Position numbers and translations under genes: made by a program
In this document: one piece after another, positions 10,819 to 21,214 of the stretch
Layout: every line of letters begins with the position of its first letter
How positions within the stretch are numbered: position 1 is the first letter of the stretch
Notes under the pieces: generated by a model
The model's database searches: none
What the model saw: the letters and a program-made list of their open reading frames with translations, nothing else
Told to the model about the DNA's origin: nothing
From: Peronospora farinosa
Lineage: Eukaryota > Oomycota > Peronosporomycetes > Peronosporales > Peronosporaceae
Assembly: GCA_947646735.1 (NCBI GenBank)
Contig: CANTFK010000785.1
Span: forward strand, 62,001 to 126,000
Length of the DNA stretch: 64,000 nucleotides
Direction: 5' to 3'

Positions 10819-11340
10819 CTATATGAATTCTGCTCTTTAAAAACAACAAGAGGCAGCTACATAGACCTCGCTAATTTCAGCAGCGAGCCACTAGCACATT
10901 GAACTTCAAAAAGATATTGTACTTGTATCGGCGTGATGGAATCCTAAAGCTAGCTACAAGAAGCTTTCTCTAGACATCTTGAACCTTGAAAGCACGTCCT
11001 TCGTACTGGTGACAGATCGTAGACAGCGCAGCTGACGTAGGCGTCACGCTCTGGTGGTACGACATAAGGCCTTCTGATTGCACGTCAGTAGGTCCATTAT
11101 CCTGCTCGTTTGAGGTGAGGAACGTCGTCATCAGCGACATCAAAATGAAAAACATGGTGATACAATTGAAAGCCGTCGCAGCTCAAAGGTTATGACAATG
11201 CCATCCAATGCCATAAGTGGTCGTGTAGTCCGACGTCGCCAAGCAGATACCGGCAACAAGTAGCAAGAGTACCAATGCATGGATCTAGGCCCAGCTCCAA
11301 ATGAAGTGCCGGGCGGTTGGCAAGATGGAAGATCTCCACC

Positions 11341-11410
11341 GCCACGAGATGCCACAAGACGCCACAAGACGCTACAAGACGCCACAAGACGCCACAAGAC
11401 GCTACAAGAA
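11341..11410. repeat. 10-bp tandem repeat, seven units
   Basis: Seven consecutive 10-bp units based on GCCACAAGAC, in a 30-bp higher-order pattern (two GCC units and one GCT unit), with the first and last units diverged. Because 10 is not a multiple of 3, translation passes through all three frames. Confidence 0.9.
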
Positions 11411-12072
11411 ACGTGTGCAGCATTCCCGTGTAGCCCCATGAGCAGCACGAATATGCTTGCTCTCGAAGCCGCTACATCGTAAAAACCTACAGCTGCAACA
11501 GCCAGGGCCAATACACTACAGATGCGTTACACATCCCGCAGTTCTTACCGTATATACACCATCTTCTTGGGAGCGGTCGCAGCAATCGGCATAGTGCGTA
11601 TCGATTTGAGACTTTAAAAACAAGTTGAAGCGAGGAAGTTCACGAATGGACGCACTTTATTGAGAAAATGTAGGGAAGACGTGTCTCCATGTGATATGTG
11701 CGAAGCTTCTTACCTTCAATTGAGGAGAAGGGCTTTCTATGGCGTTCCCAAGAAAAGACCAGGATGAGCTCACTGACGCAACCAGCTCCGTATAAGGACA
11801 AAGCATTGCAAATCGACAAAAATTACCGGCCTTACAATCACTTGGACCGCTCGGTTAGACTTTCTACTGCTTGAACTACGATCGATGCTGTATTCCCTGC
11901 TTCCTGTGATCCTTCCAGCCAGTGGTCTAACTGGCTGTACGACTCCAGCTTTCTAGCCGACGAATGGTTGGCTGGGAAGCAGAAGTTAATAATGATAGTG
12001 CAGAATGATAGCATTCAGCACCATCATTATTAATTTCACTCTGAAACGCAGACGCAAACGAAGAAAGATACC

Positions 12073-13338
12073 ATGCGACTCGATTCCATCCTTTTTGTAG
12101 CTGTTCTCTTCGCTAATCTCAGTATCTCATCGACAAGGTCGATGTCGACGTCAGCGAAATCTGTAACGTTTAACCAAGAAGATGTTCCTGCTCACGGGCT
12201 CGGCGTGAAGACGACTAATGAAGAAAGGACCCTTGGTTCACCTGTCGTCGAGAAAGCCGCTGAAGAGATCACTTCAAAGGTTCCTGAATCTTTGGAAGGT
12301 GTACTGAATCTACAAAATGAGATGGAAAAATTGCGACTTGGCGAGGACAAAAGTATAATGGATAACCCACATTTCAATGACTGGGTCAGGGATCTAGCAA
12401 AGACAATCGACACGTCTTCAGCCGCCAAAGAAGTGATAACGAAGGTGTCGGAACTTTACGGTGATGATGGCCTTTTAAAGATGCTTAACATTTTGATAAA
12501 GGATGAAGTCGGAGAAGTCGAAGGAGTTTTACAGGGCGAATTAAAGTCTGCGCTGATGGCGTCGTGGGAAAAGCAGGAAATGTCTGCACGTGGCGTCTTT
12601 GAGCAGTTGAAGCTGGACCAGGAAACTGACCACACGCTATACATTCAACTGCTCACAATGTGGGTCCGGTATACGAAAGAGAATAATCTTGAACCAAAAA
12701 CCGTGATAACAAGTTACGATGGCAATATCAGTCTGATGCTATTCGAAGGTTTGAGTAAGATTGAGGGCACTGAGGAGATTGTGAAGCCATTACAGGATTC
12801 TTTGATGACATTTTGGGCTGGTAGGGAACTATCTGCGGAAGACCTTTTTTCTACGCTGAAACTCGACAATGGTGGTAGCAAATCAAACTACGATATGTGG
12901 GTCAAGTATGTGGCACAGGAATTCGACACGCTTCAACCTACCAAAGAAGTGATATCGAAGTCGTCGGAATTATTTGGTGAGGAAGGCCTTTTAAAGATGC
13001 TTAACGCTTTGGATCTAAAAGGAGTTGGACAAGACATACAGGGCGAACTGACGTCTGCGCTGATGGCGTCGTGGAAAGAAAAGAAAAAGAATCCGGAAGA
13101 AGTCTTAATGCTGTTGGAGTCTGAATTGATGCCTGAATTTAACCACAAGGTTAACATTGGAAGAATTAAAATGTGGAACCAGTATGTGAACGAAAATTTT
13201 GAAAATCCGGGCCTGGTGGAACTTTTGGCGATGGGTCAAATTGAAAATAACGCCCACAAGACAATAATTCGTGAGGATTTGAAGCAGATCAACCTGGCCG
13301 CTAAAGATGCTCGTAAAAATTCAGAAAACGCGGAGTAA
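12073..13338 (+). CDS. Secreted effector-like protein with EER motif and LWY-type repeats
   Basis: 421 residues. An N-terminal signal peptide (about 1-23, hydrophobic core FVAVLFANLSI) predicts secretion. An EER motif follows at 50-52. The expected RxLR is absent: the corresponding place reads HGLG (41-44). The rest is tandem alpha-helical units of about 90 residues with repeated W and Y positions (FNDWVRDLAK, MWVRYTKE, MWVKYVAQEF, MWNQYVNENF) and repeated GLLKML and ALMASW strings, the pattern of WY/LWY modules in Peronosporales effectors. Such proteins are delivered into plant cells and interfere with host processes; the target here is unknown. Intronless, ATG well placed, isolated between transposon-rich stretches as is usual for effectors. 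Confident as an effector family member, not about its function. Confidence 0.82.
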   Translation: MRLDSILFVAVLFANLSISSTRSMSTSAKSVTFNQEDVPAHGLGVKTTNEERTLGSPVVEKAAEEITSKVPESLEGVLNLQNEMEKLRLGEDKSIMDNPHFNDWVRDLAKTIDTSSAAKEVITKVSELYGDDGLLKMLNILIKDEVGEVEGVLQGELKSALMASWEKQEMSARGVFEQLKLDQETDHTLYIQLLTMWVRYTKENNLEPKTVITSYDGNISLMLFEGLSKIEGTEEIVKPLQDSLMTFWAGRELSAEDLFSTLKLDNGGSKSNYDMWVKYVAQEFDTLQPTKEVISKSSELFGEEGLLKMLNALDLKGVGQDIQGELTSALMASWKEKKKNPEEVLMLLESELMPEFNHKVNIGRIKMWNQYVNENFENPGLVELLAMGQIENNAHKTIIREDLKQINLAAKDARKNSENAE

Positions 13339-14101
13339 AACTTTTCCAGGGACGCAAAGTTTTGTGGAAAGGTCAGGTCATTAAATTACTCAGGGATTTA
13401 AAACTTGACTGTGGTTAAGAGAAACTTTATCTTCACTTATAGTATACAGCTGTTTATGAGCCTTAAATTCGTCAATAATACATATCATTTCTTTTATATT
13501 TAAATATCGCAGAATTACAGCGGAATATCAATCTTGACGATGATAGAAAGCAAGATGACAAGGGTTGCCATGGTCTTCTTTAGGTCGGCCTTCATTTACA
13601 ATATAGTGTTGCCCTACTTATCTTCTAATAATGCATGCTTCTTCTGTACGACCTTTTGTTGAATCTTGCTTGATCAAGCAAAAACGCTTAGGAAATAGCT
13701 TCAGCTCACTACATTCGTACTAGCTTATCGCTAGTAGCTGCGTGGGAGGAAGTATTTGTCAGGTGTCGTTGCCGGTTCTAGAAAGGTAAAAAACCGAGAC
13801 TTCACAAGATTTGTGTTTATGTTGAAGGACTTGATCATGGACAAAGTATGAAATGTTGTGCTGGTGGCTGAAAGGTTTACTAGGGCGTCGTATGAAAGAT
13901 CACGGGAATCCATCACTGTTATAAAATTGGTCAAAAATACTGTAAAGTTGATACTCTTTCTTATAAGAGGTATTAAATATATTCGTAAAGATATCGGTAA
14001 TATCGTACTGTACCGGTTGTGGAAATGGTAACTGATATTGGAGTACTAAGTACAATAAACTGTATTGTACTTTGTACTGAATACACACCTGATGAGTGAT
14101 T
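13339..14101. other. AT-rich interval downstream of the effector
   Basis: No gene seen. Short ORFs are low-complexity. It ends at the Copia-2 target site (TGATT, 14097-14101). Confidence 0.6.
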
Positions 14102-14558
14102 TGTTAGAAATGCCTGTTTAGAAACGTCTTGTCAGTCATTGTTATGTTACAGGTTCAACAGGTATAACATGTGACGGTGACACCTGATTGGTCAAAGTCA
14201 CACATATCTTAACATGTGGTGAGACGAGGCTACGATGGTGACAGATGGTGAGACGAGGCTACGATGGTGACAGATGGTGAGACGAGGCTACGATGGTGAA
14301 AGATGGTGAGACGAGGCTACGACAGTGACAGATGGTCGAGACGAGGCGTTACGATAAGATCGGACCAGGTGATGGGACGAGGTGGCGACATGACCGTTGA
14401 GCGACATGACGACGACGTAGAAGACGGACGCAGACATGTTATGGTCAAGTTGCAGTTCATGTTGTATTATAGTGTTAGCGAACGAAGATAACATTCTAAT
14501 ACATCACTTTTACTTCTAACTACCTCTGCACAAGTGCAACTACCATCTACTTACAACA
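14102..14558 (+). repeat. 5' LTR of Copia-2
   Basis: 457 bp. Contains four or more tandem units of about 30 bp built on GTGAGACGAGGCTACGATGG (about 14218-14340). Ends ACAACA. Confidence 0.93.
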
Positions 14559-14570
14559 GGTTATGAGCCC
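14559..14570 (+). promoter_or_regulatory. Primer-binding site of Copia-2 (half-tRNA type)
   Basis: GGTTATGAGCCC immediately follows the 5' LTR, identical to the Copia-1 PBS and complementary to the initiator tRNA-Met anticodon stem-loop. Its internal ATG (14563) is the first codon of gag. Confidence 0.78.
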
Positions 14571-15663
14571 AATCAAGCGAGATGCCGGTACAGCTACTAA
14601 AGCTGGACCCGTTGTGGTGACCGACGGTCCTAACAAGACCGACAACGACCATTTGGAAGAGAAGTCGGCAGTGCCCGTGGGGGCAATGGACAAGGTGCTG
14701 GCCATGCTCGGGGACCTATCCGAACGAATGAATCGGATGGAGGTTTCTCAGAACGAGCAAGTCGGCAAGGGCAACAAGGGGTCACCGGAGTCAATCTTCG
14801 GTTCGGCCCTGAGAGTGGGAGCGGGGATGACTCTCCAGGCTTTGGAGCGTACCCCTCCTCCCAAGAAATCCCCGGACGTGTCTCCAGCGACATACTTCGG
14901 GGCAAGGCGCCACAACCAGGTGAATGTTGATGGTCGACCGGCGGAACATGTTGCAGCAAACGTGAACATGGAGGCAGGACCTGGACCTGTACATTACAGG
15001 CAGGAAGTACCTGCAGACTATTATCAAGGAGCGGGTATGCCAAACAGGATGTACGGTCATCCTGGACTACAAGTTACCGGTATGCCAGATGCACAACACC
15101 GGAAGCTCGCGTTACAATCCTTTGACGGGAAGGAACTATACCACGGACTCGGTAGTGGGTTCCTTGAATGGGGTAAAGAATTCGTCCGTCAAGTCGGGTT
15201 TGCTGAGCGTGCGTGTGGTTTCGCGTGGCCGGAGGATATCAAGGTTGATGTCGTGGAACAACATCTGGCCGGCAAGGCGCAGACGTATTACCGTCGGCAG
15301 GTGGAGACTTGGTGGTCTGAAAGCCACACCTTGGAGCATGCTATGCAAAGGTTGCTTCAGACTTTCAACACCAAGATATCACCTGCCCAGAGCATGAAAT
15401 TGTTCACGGCGCCAAAGGCAACTCAGAGAAGTTGGACGGACCACTTCTTATACCTGACGGCCGTGAGTGATGCATGCGGAGGGGCGGACAACCTGGTGCT
15501 TGACAACATCGTCCACTATGCAAATCCGCTTATGCGTACGACCATGTTGTCCAGGTTGGATATGCATCGTACCGACCCCTTACGTCAGGCTGAAGAACTG
15601 GCTCAATTCGCGCAGTCGACGAGATTGACACTCATGCAAAGAATCTTGGGCGCGATGTGGTAA
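14563..15663 (+). CDS. Copia-2 gag polyprotein N-terminus (frameshift at end)
   Basis: 366 residues from the ATG inside the PBS. The first 180 residues are polar, Pro/Gly-rich and disordered. From about 185 a gag capsid-like region begins (LALQSFDGKELYHGLGSGFLEW), with YRRQVETWW and YLTAVSDACGG. The frame ends RILGAMW-stop, but the neighbouring frame continues sensibly (NLGRDVVNAIETRKEPKDR) towards the zinc knuckle, so a 1-base deletion near 15640-15650 has broken gag. It encodes the particle structural protein of the retrotransposon. Confidence 0.8.
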   Translation: MSPIKRDAGTATKAGPVVVTDGPNKTDNDHLEEKSAVPVGAMDKVLAMLGDLSERMNRMEVSQNEQVGKGNKGSPESIFGSALRVGAGMTLQALERTPPPKKSPDVSPATYFGARRHNQVNVDGRPAEHVAANVNMEAGPGPVHYRQEVPADYYQGAGMPNRMYGHPGLQVTGMPDAQHRKLALQSFDGKELYHGLGSGFLEWGKEFVRQVGFAERACGFAWPEDIKVDVVEQHLAGKAQTYYRRQVETWWSESHTLEHAMQRLLQTFNTKISPAQSMKLFTAPKATQRSWTDHFLYLTAVSDACGGADNLVLDNIVHYANPLMRTTMLSRLDMHRTDPLRQAEELAQFAQSTRLTLMQRILGAMW

Positions 15664-15726
15664 ACGCTATCGAAACAAGAAAGGAACCGAAGGACAGGGT
15701 CAAGGCTAAGGTAAAATCAACCTTCG

Positions 15727-16325
15727 GTGAAGGTGATCCAGCGCACGTGTTACAAGTGCGGGGAAGTCGGACACATCAGGTCGATGTGCCCGCAACTGAA
15801 GAAGAAGATACCAAGGGCAAGCTTTACCTTTGCAATTGGCAATGGTGGACATATTCAAGACAACAATTGGATCCTTGACAGTGGGTCCAGCAGACATTTG
15901 GTAAACGATCTAAGTCTGCTGGTTAATCCGAAAGACTGTCAGAGTGAATGTTTGACGGCAGCCACTGATGGAGGCGTGCTGAGAATCACATCAAGGAAGT
16001 GTCGACATTGAAGTTGTCGCACTGGGAGTTGTGAACCTTATCCGGATTTCTCGATGTTCAGTATGCTCCAAACCTCGAGCGAAATATCATATCATATGGT
16101 AAGCTCGAGGCTAAAGGATTTATACTCGAATATCGAGGAGGGAGGCGTGTGTTGACCTCCGGGGTCGGAGGTGCACCGATAATGGATGTTGAATGCAACA
16201 ACAATGTGTTGGTTGTCACGGTGATGAGACCCGGTAACACCGTTTCAAGCACATCACGGGAAGCGATGATGGCTGTACTTAATTCACCTGAATATGAATA
16301 CGATTCGGATGTTTAGAGTGGTACC
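15727..16325 (+). pseudogene. Copia-2 zinc knuckle and protease, frameshifted
   Basis: CYKCGEVGHIRSMC near 15748-15789 is a CCHC knuckle. WILDSGSSRHLV near 15868-15903 is the aspartic protease active site. After 16011 the protein moves to another frame (NLERNIISYGKLEAKGF), typical of the protease/pre-integrase link. Two or more frameshifts. Confidence 0.82.
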
Positions 16326-18125
16326 TTGATGCACTTTCATCGCCGATTGGGCCATCTCTGTTTCGATACTATCATCAAGATGGCCAGAGACCCGGGGTCG
16401 GCTATTAAGCTGACTGACCTGACACGCATAAATTGCCTGGCTTGTGCTAAAGGAAAACAAGTCAAGAAAGCACAGTCGAAAAAGGACACGGGCATGAAAT
16501 CACCTATCGACGTGATAGGTGGAGTGATATGCTCTGATCTCAAGGGACCGATAACCCCACGAGACCGACTGGGAAATCGTTACCTAATCAATTTTATTGA
16601 CCACCGATCAAATTATTGCCGTGTGTTTCTGGCCAAGTCTAAAGATATTGCTGCACTCAAGTTCAAGCAATTCCTTGTGAGTTTCGAACGAGAATTTAAT
16701 TGCAAGATCCACGTGCTTTGCACGGACGGAGGTGGCGAATACAAGACATTGGATGTGTTTTGCAAAGGGACTGGCGTATCACGTCAAGTGAGCGAAGCCA
16801 GACACCAAGCCAGTAATGGTAAGGCTGAACGGATGCATCGTACTATTATGAATATGGTAAGAAGCATGGTATTCGCCTCGAACCTACCCCTTTCTTTCTG
16901 GAGTGATGCTGCTGAGTACGCGACTTACATACTCAACCGGAGCCGAACCAAGTCGAATCCTGGTGGTGTATCCCCAATGGAATTTTTGACGAAGAATGTG
17001 CCTATGCTGAATGACATCGTGGTGTTCGGTTCTGCATGCACGGTTCATGTCCATACAAAAAAAACGCCACTTGGAGAGCGTGGGAAGGCAGCCATAATAA
17101 TTGGCAAAAGTGGCGAGACGAAGGGTTACAAAGTGTACATCCTCAAGGACAAGGTGGTTGTGGTAACACAACATGTGCAAAACATTGAAACACTGTCGGA
17201 TGAGCAAAATGAACAAGTCAAGTCCCACTTGAAGATAGTCGAACATCAGGAGGAGTCACCCAATGATGATCAACCGGATGTTCAAGTGCAATCAAGCGTC
17301 AAAAAACGGGTCACGAAAGGACTCAAGGGTCGAAAATCCGGATGGACGAGAGAGCGACATGGTACAAGGTCAACCATCAAGCAACAGGTTAAAGAGCCTT
17401 CGAATAAGGGTTCTGCTGAACAACAAGATGTGGTAAATGTAATCATAATGCAAGACCCCAAGCACTATGGAGAAGCGGTCAAGAGCAAGCAACATCAAGA
17501 GTGGAAGATCGCCATGACCAAAGAACTGGACGCGTTAAAGGCGAACGATGTCTGGACGATCGTTGCACCACCCAAGGATGCGCACGTTATCCACAACAAG
17601 TGGGTGTACAAGACCAAAACGGATGCGAACGGGGACATAGAGCGGTACAAGGCTCGTCTGGTCGTCTGTGGAAACGAACAAGTCTTTGGAGTAGACTACA
17701 ACCTCACCTTTGCAGCGGTGATGGACTTGAGCACGGTGAAGATGATCTTGATGCTATCAAGACGTTGGAAGGTACCAGCTCTACATGGTGATGTGCCGAA
17801 TGCATACGTCAAGGCAGAAAAGGAGGAGCATTTGGACATATACATGAAGGTGCCAAAAGGTATGACCATAGACGAAGAAAAGATCAAGGGTCTGGGAAAA
17901 AGGTCGACGAACGACTTAGCACTGCTTTTGAAGAAGTCACTATATGGACTCAAGCATGCTGGAAGACTCTGGAGCAAACTACTAGATTCCAAGTTGCAAC
18001 AGAGCGGGTTCCGACAATGTACGACAGACATGTGTTTGTATTTCAAGTACGTAGGCATACATGCACAGTGGTCGGAGTCTACGTCGATGATTTGCTCGTC
18101 ACAGGAACTGATCCAAGCGCAGTGA
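16326..18125 (+). pseudogene. Copia-2 integrase and reverse transcriptase, broken at the YVDD motif
   Basis: Pre-integrase zinc finger (HRRLGHL ... CLACAKGKQVK), integrase core with LCTDGGGEYKT and HQASNGKAERMHRTI including the catalytic D and E, then RT from HNKWVYKTKTDANGDIERYKA through ALHGDVPNAYVKAE and SLYGLKHAGRLW. The frame is lost near 18060. The catalytic YVDDLLVTG is readable in a second frame at about 18078-18106. The ORF has no convincing ATG at its start, being an internal part of the polyprotein. Confidence 0.87.
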
Positions 18126-19089
18126 AAAACTTCTTCAAGGACATGGCGGGTTTGTCAATCAAGGATCTAGGCGCGGTAAACAAGTTTTTTTAGGACTTCG
18201 CATCAAGCTGGACGAGTCCGAGGGGTACATTCTGGACCAACAAGTGACGATCGAGTTGCTGTTGAAGGAGTTCGGACTGGACTCGGCGAACGGAGTGAGG
18301 ACTCCGATAGGTGACGAATGCAATCTCGAGGATGAGTATGCTCAAGACTTCCTGCCAAAAGGAGTGCAAAGAACGACCCAAGCGTGAAGTCTTTTCAGTC
18401 GATGGTGGGAAGTCTACTGTAGATCGCAAGGTGCACGCGGCCGGTATTTGCTTTGCAGTGCACAAGGCAACAAGACAAACACACAAGCCGACGACCAAGG
18501 ATTGGAGGACTGCCAAAAGGATCATGGCTACTTGAAGATGTCGAAGGATCTGAAGCTACATCTGGGGGGAAATGGATCGACATCCAAGGACATGCGTATC
18601 GAGAGCTGGAGCGACGCGGATTTTGCGGCAGACAAGTCGGACCGTAAGTCTGTGTCTGGTTGTGTCCTGACCATGGATGGCTCTATTGTCCTTTGGTTGT
18701 GCAAGAAGCAGTCTAGTGTGTCGCTGAGCACCATGGAGGCAGAATTCATCGCGGCGTCTCAAGCCGGACGCGAGCTACTAGGGATGAAGGGACTATTCGA
18801 CGAATTGAAGTTGAACGTGATCAAGCCGATGCCGATGTGGATAGACAATCAAGCGGCTATCAAGCAGATAGAGTCGGAGAAGAGCACGTTAAGCGCCAAG
18901 CACGTGGACATCAGGTTCAAGTTCATCTGCAACTACGCGAAAGATGGGATCGTGGCTCCAAGATTTGTCAAGTCCCAAGACATGATGGCCGATATCTTGA
19001 CGAAGTCATTGCCGGCGCCAAGAATGGAAGAGCTACGTGCAATGTTCGGGTTAAAGACCACTCAGGCTGACACCGAGGAGAAGTGTTAG
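18126..19089 (+). pseudogene. Copia-2 RT C-terminus and RNase H
   Basis: After a stretch in changing frames, 18448-19089 reads RNase H: SWSDADFAADKSDRKSVSG, KKQSSVSLSTMEAEFIA, DNQAAIKQI, HVDIRFKFI and MMADILTKSLP. The stop codon TAG is formed by the first bases of the 3' LTR, so the last codons also serve as the purine tract. Confidence 0.85.
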
Positions 19090-19530
19090 AATGCCTGTTT
19101 AGAAACGTCTTGTCAGTCATTGTTATGTTACAGGTTCAACAGGTATAACATGTGACGGTGACACCTGATTGGTCAAATTCACACATATCTTAACATGTGG
19201 TGAGACGAGGCACGATGGTGAAGATGGTGAGACGAGGACGATGTAAGATGGTGAGACGAGGCTACGATGGTGACAGATGGTGAGACGAGGCTACGACAGT
19301 GACAAGTGTCGTGATAGGCGTTACGATAAGATCGGACCAGGTGATGGGACGAGGTGGCGACATGACCGTTGAGCGACATGACGACGACGTAGAAGACGGA
19401 CGCAAACATGTTATGGTCAAGTTGCAGTGCATGTTGTATTATAGTGTTAGCGAACGAAGATAACATTCTAATACATCACTTTTACTTCTAACTACCTCTG
19501 CACAAGTGCAACTACCATCTATTTACAACA
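19084..19530 (+). repeat. 3' LTR of Copia-2
   Basis: 447 bp, near-identical to the 5' LTR outside the 30-bp tandem repeat zone (about 19196-19325), where units are shortened and partly deleted. Confidence 0.93.
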
Positions 19531-19535
19531 TGATT

Positions 19536-19968
19536 GACGTGTCTTTCAAGCAGATCGGCATCTTATAATAACGATTAATATAATTTGTTTAAGTGGAGAG
19601 CACTTAGGGTCAAATGTATGTAAGGACCTTAGTGGATAACAGTAGATCCCGTTTAAATTAATATAACGGGACTAAAACGTATTATCAGATTATGAAGTCT
19701 ATTAGCTAAGCCAGCTCTACAATAATTATGTGAGCGTACTCGGAGCTACAGGTTTGTAGCAGTTTAGACAGGTTAACAGTAAAGACAGTGTCACTTTGGA
19801 CAATTTGTGTCAGAGAGCATCTATACAATGTCTTTTTGATGCGTCAGATTGCAAAAAATAGTCATCATGATAATCGACTATGATATGGATAAATGTGTAG
19901 ATATAAAGTTACGTAATTCACACAGTTTTATGCTCAACACACCATGACCAATTTCCAATAAACTTAAC
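19536..19968. other. AT-rich upstream region of the LAMTOR4-like gene
   Basis: No ORF of interest; probably promoter and 5' UTR. Confidence 0.5.
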
Positions 19969-20507
19969 ATGGTACGTCTCCACTTCTTTGTATCCATATT
20001 AAATTCCCCAGCTCTGTATCTCTATTACAAGACGTTTATTCACATTAGCATTACTTCCTATGTTTTTATTAGCACCCCTCTAAGCAATATATCTGACCAT
20101 ATACATGTCTCTATATCGTTCTTACATTCACAGGACGCTGGTGCATTGAGAACTGTGAATAACCAAATGGGCACTTTGGTTCTGGACATTCAAGGTCAAG
20201 TGCTCTCAGCTACAGGTGCATTACGTGGAAACGCCGGAGAGATAGCAGCTGAGACGATCTACTCGATGCTACAGGACACAAGCAGTGTATTGGATACGAG
20301 TCAGAAGGAGGAATTAAGACGCATGACCAGTACGTCCATAGTTGATAAAAACACTTACGTTTTAAGCTTATTTGGTGGAGAATTAACGATACTTTATGTA
20401 AATTTTGTCATGTTAAATTTGTAGTCAATTTTCCGACCTATGATTACGTGGTGACGCTGGATACGGAGCAAGTTTACGTGATCAAGCGCAGTATTGTTCA
20501 GGAATAA
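19969..20507 (+). CDS. Ragulator complex subunit LAMTOR4-like
   Basis: Spliced model: 19969-19971, 20134-20329, 20425-20507, giving 93 residues (animal LAMTOR4 is 99). The protein is a roadblock-like fold: NNQMGTLVLDIQGQVLSATGAL at the N-terminus and NFPTYDYVVTLDTEQVYVIKRS at the C-terminus, aligning with the family's GYLVLSEG and VFVVKR strands. Ragulator anchors Rag GTPases to the lysosome or vacuole in amino-acid signalling to TOR. Both donors are perfect GTACGT and acceptors are CAG/TAG. The first exon would supply only the ATG, so the start is the weak point: reading straight through instead gives a 55-residue hydrophobic extension unlike the family. The splice joining exons 2 and 3 restores a continuous strand, which supports it strongly. 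Confidence 0.72.
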
Positions 20508-21214
20508 GGAAAGGAAAAGAGAGAGCCAATGGAAATGAGCGCGCATGTTATGATCGATACGTCTTGACCACTAAAAATTACATGGGAAGATGTATTGATG
20601 TAATTCGAGCAGGTGATGCTTCGACGCCAATTTCTCTTGATAGTAAGTTTGATATGTGTGTGTTAAGTCCACATTTCTCATTGTGCGTATCGTCATTAGT
20701 TAACGAGTACACTATTCCTGCTCCAGTCCTCCTTACCTAAACTCGCTCTATGACTTTCTTTGACCGGATGGCAGCCGACTCGGCGTCAGATTATCGCAAG
20801 TGAAGCTGGTGAGACACGACTTGCAGAAAACGCGACTTGAAGTTGCTATTACAATCTGATTTACTCGTCATTGACGCAATCGTGATTCTCATTCTACGAT
20901 GAAGTTTTCGTCAATTCTCTATTCTTTTTTTGTTTGTTGTCTTCTCATTTGCGTCTTTACATATTTTTTTATTTATTACCCATATAATATTATCATTAGT
21001 CGCTCAACAAAAAGCACAATATTAAAGAAACAAATAATATACTAAATTCTTCTTACTTCTTGTAACTGCATTATAATACCATATATATTTACAATTTGCA
21101 TTTTTGATAGTGTCCGTCACACCATCTTTTTAAGCAATCCGTCTTGTGTCGACCACTTCATTTCAATAAATTATAAGTTTCTCATAAGTCCTCCTACTCA
21201 ATAAGAAAAACAAT
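20508..21214. other. Intergenic, LAMTOR4-like to DNAAF2-like
   Basis: AT-rich with T-runs. A TCATTTCAA string near 21157 resembles the oomycete initiator element (TCATTYY) and lies about 55 bases before the next ATG. No gene seen. Confidence 0.45.

Larger units (their letters stand above)
9653..12072. other. Gene-poor interval between Copia-1 and the first effector
   Basis: No convincing gene. Short ORFs occur on both strands, including minus-strand ones near 10470-10850 and 10970-11511, one of which starts with a hydrophobic stretch, but none has a recognised domain and coding bias is unclear. A TATAAAAGG string sits near 10431. A 14-bp-arm hairpin (10777-10818) and a 10-bp tandem repeat (11341-11410) are the only ordered structures. 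It is probably old, eroded transposon sequence. Confidence 0.5.
14097..19535 (+). mobile_element. Copia-2, full-length LTR retrotransposon with target-site duplication
   Basis: LTRs at 14102-14558 and 19084-19530, both TGTTAG...ACAACA, flanked by TGATT at 14097-14101 and 19531-19535. Order: LTR, PBS, gag, protease, integrase, RT, RNase H, purine tract (GAGGAGAAG), LTR, i.e. Ty1/Copia. It belongs to a different subfamily from Copia-1, with a long proline-rich gag and different LTRs. Gag to RNase H is broken by several frameshifts and stops, so the copy looks defective although the structure is complete. Confidence 0.93.

Noticed and set aside
10970..11511. Possible secreted peptides on the minus strand
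   Set aside because: Hydrophobic starts exist, but one ORF runs through the 10-bp repeat and neither has an effector motif or plausible coding bias.
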